A stretch of 15,919 bases of DNA from NCBI GenBank assembly GCA_000495415.1, contig AWGX01000572.1:1-15919 (forward strand). The letters run 5' to 3'. A model generated the notes under the pieces. It ran no database searches and was not told the DNA's origin. It worked only from the letters and a program-made list of their open reading frames with translations. Numbering within the stretch: position 1 is the stretch's first letter; each line of letters begins with the position of its first letter. The position numbers and the translations under genes were made by a program. Below are positions 15,777 to 15,919 of this stretch, in pieces. This DNA comes from Smithella sp. ME-1 (GTDB lineage: Bacteria > Desulfobacterota > Syntrophia > Syntrophales > Smithellaceae).

Positions 15777-15919
15777 ATGAAAATCGGTGAAAGCAAAACG
15801 GAAAAACCCACAAAAACTGGATCAAAAATAAAAAAAATCATCATTGGTATATTGCTCATTATTGTTATTTTTTTATCTGGTGCGCTTTTTCAACAACGTG
15901 GCTTGAATGTTCAATTGTA
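15777..15919 (+). CDS. Membrane-anchored protein, N-terminal fragment; possible CotH kinase
   Basis: The first 47 codons of a gene cut by the right edge. GGGG lies five bases before the ATG. The product begins with a lysine-rich cytoplasmic segment (MKIGESKTEKPTKTGSKIKK) followed by one hydrophobic helix (IIIGILLIIVIFLSGALF), then turns polar, which indicates a signal anchor or uncleaved signal peptide with an outside domain. No catalytic region is in view. CotH-type protein kinases frequently accompany DUF4956 and VTC genes, so CotH is a reasonable guess from context only. It follows the phosphoesterase gene by 100 bp. Confidence 0.6.
   Translation, partial: MKIGESKTEKPTKTGSKIKKIIIGILLIIVIFLSGALFQQRGLNVQL

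Noticed and set aside
1..15919. Mobile element, CRISPR array or defence system
   Set aside because: No transposase or integrase, no regular spaced repeats and no defence-type domains were seen in any frame examined.

Overview
The window is AT-rich (roughly 30% G+C by eye) and bacterial in character. Several starts have purine-rich Shine-Dalgarno-like sequences (AGGGTG before 6827 and 13251, AAAGGA before a TTG at 2723), and some genes appear to start with TTG or GTG. The set of polytopic GT-C glycosyltransferases, DPM1-like GT2 enzymes, PIG-V-like mannosyltransferases and a DUF4956/VTC pair would fit Chloroflexota (Anaerolineae) or another deep-branching bacterium. This placement is an inference from gene content, not from a marker gene.

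Region 1 (1-10426) is a membrane glycan-assembly island. A partial GT-C-like gene runs leftwards out of the window and appears to carry a one-base frameshift near its start. Rightward genes follow: a GT87-like membrane enzyme (537-1670), a DPM-like GT2 with C-terminal membrane helices (1741-2691), a GT4-like cytoplasmic transferase (2723-3811), a Wzx/MOP flippase (3937-5361), a class I methyltransferase (5700-6461), two large GT-C-type membrane proteins (6827-8218 and 8324-9571) and a soluble GT2 (9695-10426). Two spacers of more than 300 bp (5362-5699 and 6462-6826) flank the methyltransferase.

Region 2 (10431-12993) is on the minus strand and holds a tandem pair of PIG-V/GT76-like mannosyltransferase paralogues. 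The upstream copy ends early at a TAA codon. The same frame continues beyond it with a tail that matches the end of its neighbour, so the last membrane helix appears to have been lost by a recent nonsense mutation.

Region 3 (13251-15919) is a tight rightward operon: a DUF4956 membrane protein, a VTC-domain (polyphosphate polymerase-like) protein, a metallophosphoesterase-fold protein with altered metal-binding motifs, and the start of a membrane-anchored protein that, by context, could be a CotH-type kinase.

Taken together, the GT2 enzymes probably make polyprenyl-phosphate sugars or extend lipid-linked glycans inside the cell. The flippase would export lipid-linked units, and the GT-C enzymes would add sugars on the outer face. 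The DUF4956/VTC/phosphoesterase operon may add or remove a phosphate-based modification at the envelope. No initiating sugar-phosphate transferase, polymerase, ligase or nucleotide-sugar synthesis gene is visible. No tRNA, rRNA, CRISPR array, transposase or phage gene was seen.
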